From Paraburkholderia fungorum (lineage in GTDB: Bacteria; Pseudomonadota; Gammaproteobacteria; Burkholderiales; Burkholderiaceae), in NCBI RefSeq assembly GCF_003610895.1, contig NZ_MCAS01000056.1, positions 124,001 to 188,000 on the forward strand: a stretch of 64,000 nt of DNA. Direction: 5' to 3'. The notes below the pieces were generated by a model. It did no database searches. It worked only from the letters and a program-made list of their open reading frames with translations, and was not told the origin of the DNA. The position numbers were made by a program, and so were the translations under genes. Positions 50,384 through 58,848 of this stretch are shown here, in pieces. Within the stretch, counting starts at the first letter, position 1. The number at the start of each line of letters is the position of its first letter.

Positions 50384-51451
50384 TCAGCTTCCCGACGTAT
50401 CGATCACCTTGAAGCGCGAGCGCTTCTGCGCGCGAATCACCGACTGATACGCATCCACGTACTGCTGCGCCATGCGGTGCGATGTGAAGCGCTCTTCAAA
50501 GCGTTGCCGCACACCCGCCCGCGGCACCTTATGCAGGCGATTCACCGCCGCCACCGCGCCGATCTCGTCTTCGACGATAAAGCCTGTCACGCCGTCGTCC
50601 AGCACTTCAGGCACCGAACCGCGGTTGAACGCGATCACCGGCGTACCACACGCCATGGCTTCGATCATCACGAGACCGAACGGCTCCGGCCAGTCGATCG
50701 GGAAAAGCAACGCGTGTGCGCCCGACAGAAACTCGGCCTTCTGGGAATCCGCAATCTCGCCGATGAACTCGACATGCGGCAAATCCAGCAACGGCCTGAT
50801 CTCGCGCTCGAAATATTCACGGTCGGCGGAATCGACTTTCGCGGCGATGCGAATCGGCATGCCACAGCGCCCGGCAATCCGGATCGCGGTGTCGACCCGT
50901 TTTTCCGGCGAGATACGGCCGAGAAACGCAAGGTACTTCTGCTCGACCGGCTGCGGCGTGTAGAGCTGCTCCGGCAGGCCGTGATAGACAGTGGTCAGCC
51001 ACTTGGCCTGCGGCAACGGGTGGCGCTGCGCGTTTGAAATGGAGATCACCGGCGCGGTATTGAAGGTGTCGAATACCGGTTGTTGCTCAGGCAAGTCGAG
51101 ACGACCATGCATGGTTGTGACGAACGGCGTGTCCTGACGCTTGAAGACCGAAAACGAGTAGTAGTCGAGGTGAAAATGCAGCACGTCGAAGTTTTCGGCC
51201 TGGCGGCGCACCAGTTCCATCAACAGCATATGGGGTGCGATACGATCCCGGATCCCCGGGTCCAGACGCAGTGCGCTCGGCCATACCGCTTCGAGCTTGG
51301 CGCTCGTGACGGAATCGCCGCTCGCGAATAGCGTCACGTCGTGACCGAGTTCGACGAGCGCTTCGGTGATATAGGACACGACGCGCTCCGTGCCGCCGTA
51401 CAGCTTCGGCGGCACCGATTCGGTCAAGGGGGCGATCTGGGCAATCTTCAT
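50384..51451 (-). CDS. GT4 family glycosyltransferase
   Basis: 355 residues, GT-B fold. N-terminus MKIAQIAPLTESVPPKLYGGTERVVSYITEAL (the glycogen-synthase-like GGxE/R loop), donor half ISPEKRVDTAIRIAGRCGMPI and WPEPFGLVMIEAMACGTPVIAFNRGSVPEV with E-x7-E. GGAG precedes the ATG. It stands outside the bce cluster, with no linked polysaccharide genes except OtsA nearby. Related single genes in proteobacteria are annotated only generally; product unknown. Confidence 0.87.
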   Translation of the reverse strand: MKIAQIAPLTESVPPKLYGGTERVVSYITEALVELGHDVTLFASGDSVTSAKLEAVWPSALRLDPGIRDRIAPHMLLMELVRRQAENFDVLHFHLDYYSFSVFKRQDTPFVTTMHGRLDLPEQQPVFDTFNTAPVISISNAQRHPLPQAKWLTTVYHGLPEQLYTPQPVEQKYLAFLGRISPEKRVDTAIRIAGRCGMPIRIAAKVDSADREYFEREIRPLLDLPHVEFIGEIADSQKAEFLSGAHALLFPIDWPEPFGLVMIEAMACGTPVIAFNRGSVPEVLDDGVTGFIVEDEIGAVAAVNRLHKVPRAGVRQRFEERFTSHRMAQQYVDAYQSVIRAQKRSRFKVIDTSGS

Positions 51452-51694
51452 ATTTGTCTCCGTGAACTGACGGCTCGCGCCGAGGGCGGTGCACGCCAGC
51501 GGCGCTGAGTCCCTCAGCGCCGTCCTTCTCCATCAATGCGCGAACCTCAGGTGATCATCAGGTGTTCGCCTGCACCATCCGCATCAGAGCATTATTCATC
51601 AAGGCGTAACAAAAAGCCCCTGGCTTTGCAATTCCTGCACGCTGTTACATTCAGCTTACATGGTGCGGCGCGCCTATTATCCACTGCGCCGCAG

Positions 51695-52861
51695 TCATCG
51701 CGCCGGCCATTTCCAGGCGGGCAAGTCGCGATCGTCCGCATCGGCGATACGCGTTGCGCCGAAGTGCTTCTCGAGCACGATCGACTGGCTGCCGTCCTCC
51801 CGCTCGAGCGCCGCGATCAGCCGCGCCGCGTGCGACACGACCAGCACCTGGGAATGCGCGGCAGCTCGCGCGATCAGGCGCGCGAGCGCCGGCAGCAGGT
51901 CCGGGTGCAAGCTCGTCTCCGGCTCGTTCAGCACCAGCAGCGCGGGCGGACGCGGCGTCAGCAGCGCGGCGACCAGCAGCAGGTAACGCAAGGTGCCGTC
52001 CGACAGCTCCGCGCCCTTCAACGGGCGCAGCAGACCATGCTGCTGCATCGACACCTCGAAGCGGCCGTCCTGCGTGGCGATGTCGAGACTCGAGCCGGGA
52101 AAGGCGTCGTCGATTGCGGCATCGAGTGCCGTGGGGTCGCCGATCTCGCGGATGGTTTGCAAGGCCGCGGCGAGGTCCGCACCGTCATTCGAGAGCACCG
52201 GCGTGTGCGTGCCGATCTGCGGCAGACGCGCGGCCGCTTCGGCGTCGGTACGGAAGTGGTCGTAGAAGCGCCACGAGCGAATCTGCTCGCGCACCGTGAT
52301 CATCTCGGGCGCGGTCCGCGGGTCGGAGAACTCCGTCATCATGCTGTCGAAGCTGGCGACCGGTTGAGGAATGGTTTGCCAGTCGCCCTGTTCGTCACGC
52401 GTGCGCAGTGCCGCGCCATGCCGGTCGACCAGCAATGCGGACGGTCGCAGCACGGGGCCGCTCCAGATGCACTCGCGTTTGATCGTGGGATCGAGGGGAA
52501 ACCGGGTAGCCCTGTCGAGCGGCGGCAGACCGAGGTCGATCGAATAGCCGAATTCGTCGCCCGAAAAGCCGAGCCGCAGACTCACCGGCTCCTTGCGGCG
52601 CGTGCCCTCGACTGGCAACTCGCCCGCCAGCACCGCGCGCGAAAACCGTTCAGGCCCGGCCCACAACGTAGATTGCAACCCACCTTCACGCGCAAGCGAC
52701 GTAATCACGCCGCCGCGCGCAGTCTCGGCCAGCAGACGCAGCGAGCGATACACACTCGATTTGCCGCTACCATTGGCCCCCGTGATCACATTCAACTGTC
52801 CGAGCGGCACGATCAACTCGCGCAGCGACCGATACCCGGCGATGGCCAAAGTCCTCAGCAT
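51695..52861 (-). CDS. RecF/OLD-like AAA (ABC-type) ATPase
   Basis: 388 residues from the ATG at 52861 (AAGGGTGG upstream); a longer frame to 53119 runs into otsA and is rejected. Walker A GANGSGKSSV near residue 31. At the C-terminal end are the signature LSDGTLRYLLLVAAL, Walker B ALLVLNEPETSLHPDLLP and switch His in VVSHAARLIAAL. There is no TOPRIM domain, so it is not a full OLD nuclease. Members of this group act as SMC/RecF-like ATPases, some in defence pairs; no nuclease partner is adjacent. It follows otsA by 67 bp. Confidence 0.85.
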   Translation of the reverse strand: MLRTLAIAGYRSLRELIVPLGQLNVITGANGSGKSSVYRSLRLLAETARGGVITSLAREGGLQSTLWAGPERFSRAVLAGELPVEGTRRKEPVSLRLGFSGDEFGYSIDLGLPPLDRATRFPLDPTIKRECIWSGPVLRPSALLVDRHGAALRTRDEQGDWQTIPQPVASFDSMMTEFSDPRTAPEMITVREQIRSWRFYDHFRTDAEAAARLPQIGTHTPVLSNDGADLAAALQTIREIGDPTALDAAIDDAFPGSSLDIATQDGRFEVSMQQHGLLRPLKGAELSDGTLRYLLLVAALLTPRPPALLVLNEPETSLHPDLLPALARLIARAAAHSQVLVVSHAARLIAALEREDGSQSIVLEKHFGATRIADADDRDLPAWKWPAR

Positions 52862-52928
52862 GCGGCCACCCTTCGAATCGATATGCGCCCTGGGACGCCC
52901 AGCAAAACAACCCCGTTCAAACACATCA

Positions 52929-54341
52929 TCACTTATGCCCGCCGCCCTTGCCCGGCTTCTGCACGGGCACATTGCGCAAATCGTTGAGGAAAGTATCGCG
53001 CCACACGCCCAGATCGTTCTTGCGCAGCGCCGCCATATTGATCTCGTGACGCCGCTTGCGCGCGTCGAGCGGCATTTGCAAGGCACGCTGCAACGCTTCG
53101 CACATGCCGATCGCATCATGTGGATTGACCAGCAGCGCGCCGGTCAACTCGGCCGCCGCGCCGGCGAAAATCGACAACACTAGCACGCCGGGATCGTCGG
53201 GATTTTGCGCGGCGACATATTCCTTCGCGACCAGGTTCATACCGTCGTGCAAGGGGGTGACAAAGCCGATCTGCGACTCGCGAAACAGCGACATCAGCTT
53301 CCAGCGGTCGTACTGCTGATTCAGATAACGGATCGGCGTGTAGTCGAGGCCCGAATAGCGCCCGTTGATGCGCCCTGCTTCGTATTCGAGATCCTGACGG
53401 ATCTTCTGATAGGTGGCGACGTCCGAACGGGTCGGCGGCGCGATCTGCACCAGCGTGACGTTGCCGCGCCACTCGGGTGAGCGCTCCAGCAACTGTTCGA
53501 AGGCGCGAAACCGTTCCACGAGCCCCTTCGAATAATCGAGCCGGTCGACGCTCATGATCAGCTTGCGGCCCTCCAGACTCTGCTTCAGCTCGAGTACATG
53601 CTGGCGGCTTTCGTAGCGCTTGGCCTGTTCGGCGATTTCGTCGGGGAACACGCCGATCCGGTAGACGCCCGTACGCAGCTTGCGCCCGAAAGCCTCGACG
53701 TGATTACCCTCGCTCACAGCGCCGCGCGCGTGGCGCGTCACGTAGTCGTGGAAAGCGAGTTCGTCGGTCGCGGTCTGAAAGCCCAGCAGGTCGTAGCAGG
53801 ACAGCGATTTGACCAGCTCTTCGTGCGGTGGAATGTTGAGCAGGATCTGCGGCGCGGGAAACGGAATGTGCAGGAAAAAACCGATGCGGTTCGTGATGCC
53901 CTCGGCGCGCAGCGCTTCGGCGAACGGGATCAGGTGGTAGTCGTGAATCCAGATCACGTCGCCGGGTTCGAGCAGCTTGATCAGCTTGTGCGCGAGCCAT
54001 GCGTTGACACGCCGGTAGCCCGCATACTCCTCGCGCTCGTAGCGCGCGAGGTCGTTGCGGTAGTGGAACACCGGCCACAACGTGGCGTTCGAAAAACCGC
54101 GGTAATACTGGTCGTAATCCTTACGCGTGAGGCCGACGGTCGCAAAGGTCACCGCGCCGTCCTGCTCCAGCGTCGGCCCGGCATTGGCGACGGTCTCGCT
54201 CACCACGTCGCCGCTCCAGCCGAACCACACGCCGCCCGCATCCTTCAGTGCGCCGAACACGCCGACCGCGAGGCCGCCCGCCGATCCTTTGGTTTCCGTC
54301 GGCGTTGCGACACGATTCGACACGACGATCAGTCGGCCCAT
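52929..54341 (-). CDS. otsA: Alpha,alpha-trehalose-phosphate synthase (OtsA)
   Basis: 470 residues, GT20. Transfers glucose from UDP-glucose to glucose-6-phosphate. Family features: MGRLIVVSNRVATPTETKGSAGGLAVGV, VWFGWSGDV, WIHDYHLIPFAEALR, GFFLHIPFPAPQIL, SVDRLDYSKGLVERFRAF, PLHDGMNLVAKEYVAAQ. GGGAGG precedes the ATG. Trehalose-6-phosphate phosphatase (otsB) is not in the window. It makes an osmo- or desiccation-protectant and draws on the same UDP-glucose pool as the exopolysaccharide. Confidence 0.96.
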   Translation of the reverse strand: MGRLIVVSNRVATPTETKGSAGGLAVGVFGALKDAGGVWFGWSGDVVSETVANAGPTLEQDGAVTFATVGLTRKDYDQYYRGFSNATLWPVFHYRNDLARYEREEYAGYRRVNAWLAHKLIKLLEPGDVIWIHDYHLIPFAEALRAEGITNRIGFFLHIPFPAPQILLNIPPHEELVKSLSCYDLLGFQTATDELAFHDYVTRHARGAVSEGNHVEAFGRKLRTGVYRIGVFPDEIAEQAKRYESRQHVLELKQSLEGRKLIMSVDRLDYSKGLVERFRAFEQLLERSPEWRGNVTLVQIAPPTRSDVATYQKIRQDLEYEAGRINGRYSGLDYTPIRYLNQQYDRWKLMSLFRESQIGFVTPLHDGMNLVAKEYVAAQNPDDPGVLVLSIFAGAAAELTGALLVNPHDAIGMCEALQRALQMPLDARKRRHEINMAALRKNDLGVWRDTFLNDLRNVPVQKPGKGGGHK

Positions 54342-54769
54342 GTTGGTAGTCCTCCCTGGTTCGTATGGCGCTGGCTTCGCGTTTCACGCGCTGGTTGCGT
54401 CTGCTTATGACGTCCGCTAGCAGCGTCTTGAACGCTGTAGCATTTTGAAGACCCGAAGCGGGTAACTCACGCGATGCCGCGCCAGGTTCGTGAGTCCGAT
54501 GGACGGTTGGACTCATTCGACGCCCGGTCGGTTGCACGCATCTTTGCGTGCGGCGGGCGCGATACGGACTGGGGAAAGGTGCCCGGGGCGGCAGCTTACG
54601 GAAACAGATGGCCGGCTTTAAACCGCCTTTGTGCCGGTTTTGTGCCGCCTTTGCGCCGGCACTGCAGCGGACTTCGATGCGGCCTGGCCACACGCCCGCC
54701 GCACCCCATTGGGGCCTGCGGCGCTGGCGTCAGCCGGCCATTCACGTCAGGTTCACGGCAACGACGCGA
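54342..54769. other. 428-bp spacer with an 11-bp repeat
   Basis: Holds the otsA promoter region. At 54623-54659 there are three 11-bp units (CCGCCTTTGTG, CCGGTTTTGTG, CCGCCTTTGCG) plus CCGG. No gene is supported. Confidence 0.45.
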
Positions 54770-55126
54770 TCAGTTGCCGCTTCTGCAAGGAAACGCCTTG
54801 CCGAGCCCAAGCGAAATCGCCGTGCTGGCGTTATAGCCCGCGACGATCGGGTTATCGGCGATGTACTTGCGCACCGCGTCGGTGAGTTGCGCCGAGCGCG
54901 CGTCTGGCGGCAGGCAGAAGTACTGGCCGACGCGCGGCCCGGTGGTGCCGCCGATTGCGTCGATCGTGTTGAAGATGCCGTCGGCGGCGCCTTCGATATA
55001 GGCGGCACACGCACTACGCGAAGCCACATCGGTCTTCGTGCATAGCTTGTTGAGGTCGCCCCCCGTAAACGCGGCTGCCGACAGGGGGACGGCAAGCGCG
55101 CTGGCGAAAATCAAGGCCCGCAGCAT
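54770..55126 (-). CDS. Rap1a/Tai family periplasmic protein
   Basis: 118 residues with signal peptide (MLRALIFASALAVPLSAAAF). Two Cys pairs and the family C-terminal pattern are seen: CTKTDVASRSACAAYIEGAADGI, then YFCLPPDARSAQLTDAVRKYIADNP and ALG-type end LGLGKAFPC. Rap1a/Tai proteins include periplasmic immunity proteins against T6SS amidases. No Tae-type effector or T6SS gene is in the window, so an immunity role is unproved. AAGGAA precedes the ATG. Confidence 0.75.
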   Translation of the reverse strand: MLRALIFASALAVPLSAAAFTGGDLNKLCTKTDVASRSACAAYIEGAADGIFNTIDAIGGTTGPRVGQYFCLPPDARSAQLTDAVRKYIADNPIVAGYNASTAISLGLGKAFPCRSGN

Positions 55127-55439
55127 GGTGTTCCTTTCCAGGGTCGTTTATCAGGCGGTCTTGCGCCGCATCGAACCGGCGCGCCTCGTAGCGCGCCAAG
55201 TCGTCATTCTGCACTGTTTTATGAAGCGGCAGGCGTGCCAACCGCCGCTATCTTCAGTCAAATTTTCGGCCGGCACTCCGGTGGCCGGCACTCCGGTGGC
55301 CGGCGCTCCGGTGCCAGTCGCTCATGTGCCAGTCGCTCCGGCGACCGATGCCTCGGCGGCCGATACGCCAGCGGTCCAGCAAGCCCGATCTCCCGGCAAC
55401 CGGCGTACCGAACGCAGGCACGCCGGTTTTCAGCTCAAT
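55127..55439. other. 313-bp spacer containing a 15-bp tandem repeat
   Basis: The space between the ankyrin gene stop and the Rap1a-like gene. Apart from the repeat at 55268-55372 and promoter sequence for the Rap1a-like gene, nothing is recognised. Confidence 0.45.
55268..55372. repeat. 15-bp tandem repeat, about seven units
   Basis: Units begin at 55268, 55283, 55298, 55313, 55328, 55343 and 55358. The first two are identical (GGCCGGCACTCCGGT), the third differs by one base, and the others decay progressively. Read rightward it would encode VAGTP-type pentapeptides, but it lies 3' of the leftward ankyrin gene. Confidence 0.8.
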
Positions 55440-56180
55440 TTACTTCTGCTGCATCTGCTGCAGGCGCGCGGTGAGTCCTTCGACCACGTCCGGCTCCTTG
55501 TAGGTCTTCGCGAAATCGAGCGCGGTGAGGCCGATCTGGTTCTTCACCGTGAGGTCCGCGCCGTTGTCGAGCAGGAGTTTCACCGTCGACACATGACCGC
55601 CGCGCGCGGCCATCATCAGCGGCGTGGTGCCGTTCGGCGAGCCGGCGTCGACGTAGGCCGAATGGTCGAGCAGGACCTTGACGATGTCGTCGTGGCCGTT
55701 CGCCGCTGCGTAGTGCAGCGGCGCCCAGCCCTTCTTGTTGACTTCGGCGTCCTTCGCGATCAGCTGGTTGACGAAGTCGAGGTCGCCGTTCAGCGCCGCC
55801 ATCATCATCGCGTTTTCACCGGCCTTGTCCTGAATCTCGATGTTGGTCTTCGGGTTGGCAAGCAGCGCGGCGCCCACCTTGTCCGACTTCTCGCGTGCGG
55901 CGATCACCAGCAGCGGGAAGCCCTGGTTGTCGACGCTGTTCGGGTCCATGCCTTTGGCGAGCAGTTTGTTGACCCCGTCGACGTCGTCGAATTTAACCGA
56001 CTTGATGAGCGAGTCGATCGGCGCAGCCTGAACCGGCGCCGCCACCAGCGAAGTCAGCGCGGCGCAGGCGAGCGAGGCGGCCAGCGCGAGGCGCGAGGCG
56101 CTTCGGCGTGCGGAACCGAGGGCGGTTTGCACCGCTGATGTTTCTTGAAACGTCACGCTCGAAGTCGAATAGTTTTTCAT
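55440..56180 (-). CDS. Secreted ankyrin-repeat protein
   Basis: 246 residues. A long N-terminal region with a hydrophobic signal (RLALAASLACAALTSLVAAPVQA, cleavage near residue 52) is followed by about five ankyrin repeats (DDVDGVNKLLAKGMDPNSVD, QGFPLLVIAAREKSDKV, AGENAMMMAALNGDLDFVNQLIA, WAPLHYAAANGHDDIVKVLLDHSAYVD, GTTPLMMAARGGHVSTVKLLLDNGADLT). Likely a periplasmic protein-binding scaffold; partner unknown. A gene of this kind next to tatD is usual in Burkholderia. Confidence 0.88.
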   Translation of the reverse strand: MKNYSTSSVTFQETSAVQTALGSARRSASRLALAASLACAALTSLVAAPVQAAPIDSLIKSVKFDDVDGVNKLLAKGMDPNSVDNQGFPLLVIAAREKSDKVGAALLANPKTNIEIQDKAGENAMMMAALNGDLDFVNQLIAKDAEVNKKGWAPLHYAAANGHDDIVKVLLDHSAYVDAGSPNGTTPLMMAARGGHVSTVKLLLDNGADLTVKNQIGLTALDFAKTYKEPDVVEGLTARLQQMQQK

Positions 56181-56232
56181 GTTTAACTTTAGGAAACGTC
56201 CCTATCCTATTGATATATATTAATTTTACAAA

Positions 56233-57024
56233 TCAGGCGCCAGCCGGCACGGGAATCTTGAACAGCCGGAAGAAGTTTTGGGTCGTCGCGGCGGCCAACG
56301 CCGTGTCCGGCATGTCGCGCTGTTGCGCGATGAAGCGTCCGACATAACTTACGTACGCAGGTTCATTAGGCTTGCCGCGATACGGCACCGGCGCGAGGTA
56401 CGGCGAGTCGGTTTCGATCAGCAAACGATCGAGCGGCACGCGGCGTGCGACATCCTGCACATCGGTTGCGCTCTTGAACGTGACGATGCCCGATAGCGAA
56501 ATGTAAAAATTCTGCGCCAGCGCCTGCTCCGCAACCGCCCACGGTTCGGTGAAGCAATGCATCACACCACCCGGCTCGCTCGCGCGCTCCTCGGCCATGA
56601 TGCGCAAGGTGTCTTCCGAAGACGAACGCGTGTGGATGATCAGCGGCTTCTTCGTGGCGTGTGCCGCGCGGATATGGGTGCGGAAACGCTCGCGCTGCCA
56701 TTCCATATCGGCGATGGTGCGGCCTTCGAGGCGGTAGTAGTCGAGGCCGGTCTCGCCGATCGCGACCACCTTCGGATGCCCGGCCAGCTCGACGAGCTCG
56801 GCGAGACTCGGCTCGCGCATGTCCTCGTGATCCGGATGCACCCCAACCGATGCAAACACGTTCTCGTACTCACTGGCGATCGCCAGCACGGACGGCAGCG
56901 TCTCCAGGTCGACCGATACGCATAGCGCATGCGTAACCGAGTGACTGCGCATGTTCTCGAGCACCTGCGGCAGGCGGTCAGCGAGTCCTTCGAAATTGAT
57001 ATGGCAATGCGAATCGACAAACAT
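56233..57024 (-). CDS. tatD: TatD family metal-dependent hydrolase
   Basis: 263 residues from the ATG at 57024 (MFVDSHCHINFEG), with AGGA upstream; the frame to 57090 is not used. TIM-barrel amidohydrolase with HxH metal site (DSHCHI), GVHPDHED, AIGETGLDYYR, LIIHTRSSSEDT, VMHCFTEPWAVAEQAL and LLIETDSPYLAPVPYRGKPNEP. Members are 3'-5' DNA exonucleases and may act in DNA repair or D-aminoacyl-tRNA removal. Confidence 0.94.
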   Translation of the reverse strand: MFVDSHCHINFEGLADRLPQVLENMRSHSVTHALCVSVDLETLPSVLAIASEYENVFASVGVHPDHEDMREPSLAELVELAGHPKVVAIGETGLDYYRLEGRTIADMEWQRERFRTHIRAAHATKKPLIIHTRSSSEDTLRIMAEERASEPGGVMHCFTEPWAVAEQALAQNFYISLSGIVTFKSATDVQDVARRVPLDRLLIETDSPYLAPVPYRGKPNEPAYVSYVGRFIAQQRDMPDTALAAATTQNFFRLFKIPVPAGA

Positions 57025-57091
57025 GATGATGTCCTGCTGATAAATAGCGTGGGGTGAATCCGGCCAACCAGGCTGCAAATCGGCCTGCAAA

Positions 57092-57613
57092 TCAGGCCGC
57101 TGCCGCCGTGCCGAGCCGCTTGCCGAGAATCACCAGATCGCGCTCCACGCCGTCCAGCACCGCGACGCGCGGCAGCGATCCCCACGTGTCGAAGCCGAAG
57201 CTGCGGAACAGGCGCAGGCTCGCGTCATTGTGGCCGAAGATAAAACCCAGCACGGTATCGATGCCGAGCGCCGGCGCCGCCGCAAGCGAAGCCGCCAGCA
57301 GTTGCTTGCCGAGCCCCTTGCCGCGTGCGCTTTCGTCCAGATAGATGCTGACTTCGGCGGTGCGCAGATAGGCCGGGCGGCCATAGAAGTCAGAGAAGCT
57401 CAGCCAGGCAATCACCCGGCCGGACTGCTGCGGATCCTCCACCACCCACAGCGGGCGCTTTTGCGGGCCGTGCGCATGAAACCATGCCAAACGGCTTTCG
57501 ACGCTCACCGGCTCGAGATCGGCTGTGACTTGCCGCGACGGCACGGTCGAGTTGTAGATGGCGACGATCGCAGGCAGATCGTCGAGCGTGGCATCGCGGT
57601 AAGAAAGGCTCAT
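57092..57613 (-). CDS. GNAT N-acetyltransferase (phosphinothricin acetyltransferase-like)
   Basis: 173 residues. Start MSLSYRDATLDDLPAIVAIYNSTVP, motif A region with acetyl-CoA loop SIYLDESARGKGLGKQLLAA, and motif B GFIFGHNDASLRLFRSFGFDTWGSLPRVA, all typical of the PAT/YncA (MddA) subgroup that acetylates methionine sulfone, sulfoximine or phosphinothricin. It lies between holB and tatD, where no related function is expected. Confidence 0.88.
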   Translation of the reverse strand: MSLSYRDATLDDLPAIVAIYNSTVPSRQVTADLEPVSVESRLAWFHAHGPQKRPLWVVEDPQQSGRVIAWLSFSDFYGRPAYLRTAEVSIYLDESARGKGLGKQLLAASLAAAPALGIDTVLGFIFGHNDASLRLFRSFGFDTWGSLPRVAVLDGVERDLVILGKRLGTAAAA

Positions 57614-57720
57614 GGTACTTTGAACGTGAGATGGAAGACGAATCGGCGGACGGGCACACGGGCAAGCGCGGCGCGGTAAGGCGCGCTTGCCTTGGAGCTA
57701 ACCGTCCGGCATCAGAAGAT

Positions 57721-58755
57721 TTACGCGAACAGGTCGCGATAGCCAATAAACAGTTCTTCAAACACGAGGCGCGCGTTCAGCGGGTGATTCTCGACGGCGC
57801 GTTGGCGCGTCACGGTGCGCATGAAGCGCGCAAACGCGCTGGCGTCGGCCTGGGCCGAACAGCGCGACAATGCCGCCGAGGCCTGCGGAAAGTACCGCGG
57901 CGCGCCGGCTGTGCGTTGCGCCAGCAAATCGTACATCCAGCGTTGCAGCCAGCCGAGCACGAGCGGCACCGGCAGTTTTTGCAGCGCTTCGCCGCAAGCA
58001 AAGGCGTCGCAATCGGCACCGGCAGCAAGTTGCTTCAGGGTCCAGTCGCGCAGCGTGCGGTTCTCGTCGCTTGCCAGTGCAAGGGCCGTGAGCGGCGCAC
58101 CGCCGGCCTCGGCGAGCAGCGCGGGCGCTTCGGCGACGCCTTGCGCGGCGAGCCACCTGGTGGCGACCTCCGGCGCGGGCATCGTCATGGGCCATTGGCG
58201 GCAGCGGCTGATAATGGTGGGCAGCAGGCGATCGATGCGCGCCGACACCATCAGGAACACCACGCCCGCCGGCGGTTCTTCGAGCGTTTTCAGGAGCGCG
58301 TTGGCCGCCGCGATGTTCAACCCCTCTGCCGGATACAGCACGACCACGCGCGCACCGCCACGGTGCGAACCGACGCCGACGAAATCGAGCAAGCCGCGGA
58401 TCTGCTCGATCTTGATTTCCTTGCTGGGCGCGCGGGTTTTCTTGCCTTCGTCGCCTTCGGCCTTCTCGGGTTTTTCGTCCGCGGCGCTGGCGAGACCGGC
58501 TTCGGCGGCCAACGCTTCAGGCACGACGATCCGGTAGTCCGGATGATTACCCTGCGTGAACCAGTTGCATGCCACACACGCGCCGCATGGCTCACCGTTG
58601 GCCTGCTGAGCCTCGCAGAGGAGCCCCTGCGCGAGGTGCTGCGCGAAGCGCAGCTTGCCGATCCCTGCCTGCCCATGCAGCAGCAAAGCGTGCGGCCAGT
58701 GCCCACGCAACTGCTGCAGGCGATTCCAGTCATCGGCTTGCCACGGATAAATCAT
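57721..58755 (-). CDS. holB: DNA polymerase III delta-prime subunit HolB
   Basis: 344 residues, clamp-loader component. N-terminus MIYPWQADDWNRLQQLRGHWPHALLLHG, Walker-like GQAGIGKLRFAQHLA, zinc-binding Cys cluster between residues 48 and 64 (CEAQQANGEPCGACVAC), VVVLYPAEGLNIAAANALLKTLEEPPAGVVFLMVSA (SRC box region: RLLPTIISRCRQWPM). A Lys/Glu-rich insert (EKPEKAEGDEGKKTRAPSKEIKIEQIR) follows the zinc module. Acts with tmk and mltG neighbours in one housekeeping row. Confidence 0.93.
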   Translation of the reverse strand: MIYPWQADDWNRLQQLRGHWPHALLLHGQAGIGKLRFAQHLAQGLLCEAQQANGEPCGACVACNWFTQGNHPDYRIVVPEALAAEAGLASAADEKPEKAEGDEGKKTRAPSKEIKIEQIRGLLDFVGVGSHRGGARVVVLYPAEGLNIAAANALLKTLEEPPAGVVFLMVSARIDRLLPTIISRCRQWPMTMPAPEVATRWLAAQGVAEAPALLAEAGGAPLTALALASDENRTLRDWTLKQLAAGADCDAFACGEALQKLPVPLVLGWLQRWMYDLLAQRTAGAPRYFPQASAALSRCSAQADASAFARFMRTVTRQRAVENHPLNARLVFEELFIGYRDLFA

Positions 58756-58848
58756 CGTTTCTCTTTTAAATCAATCGGTTGACAATGCACTTCGAGACTT
58801 CAGGTGAGCTCTGCCAACGTTATAAGATGAAATTATATTCTTTTAAAA

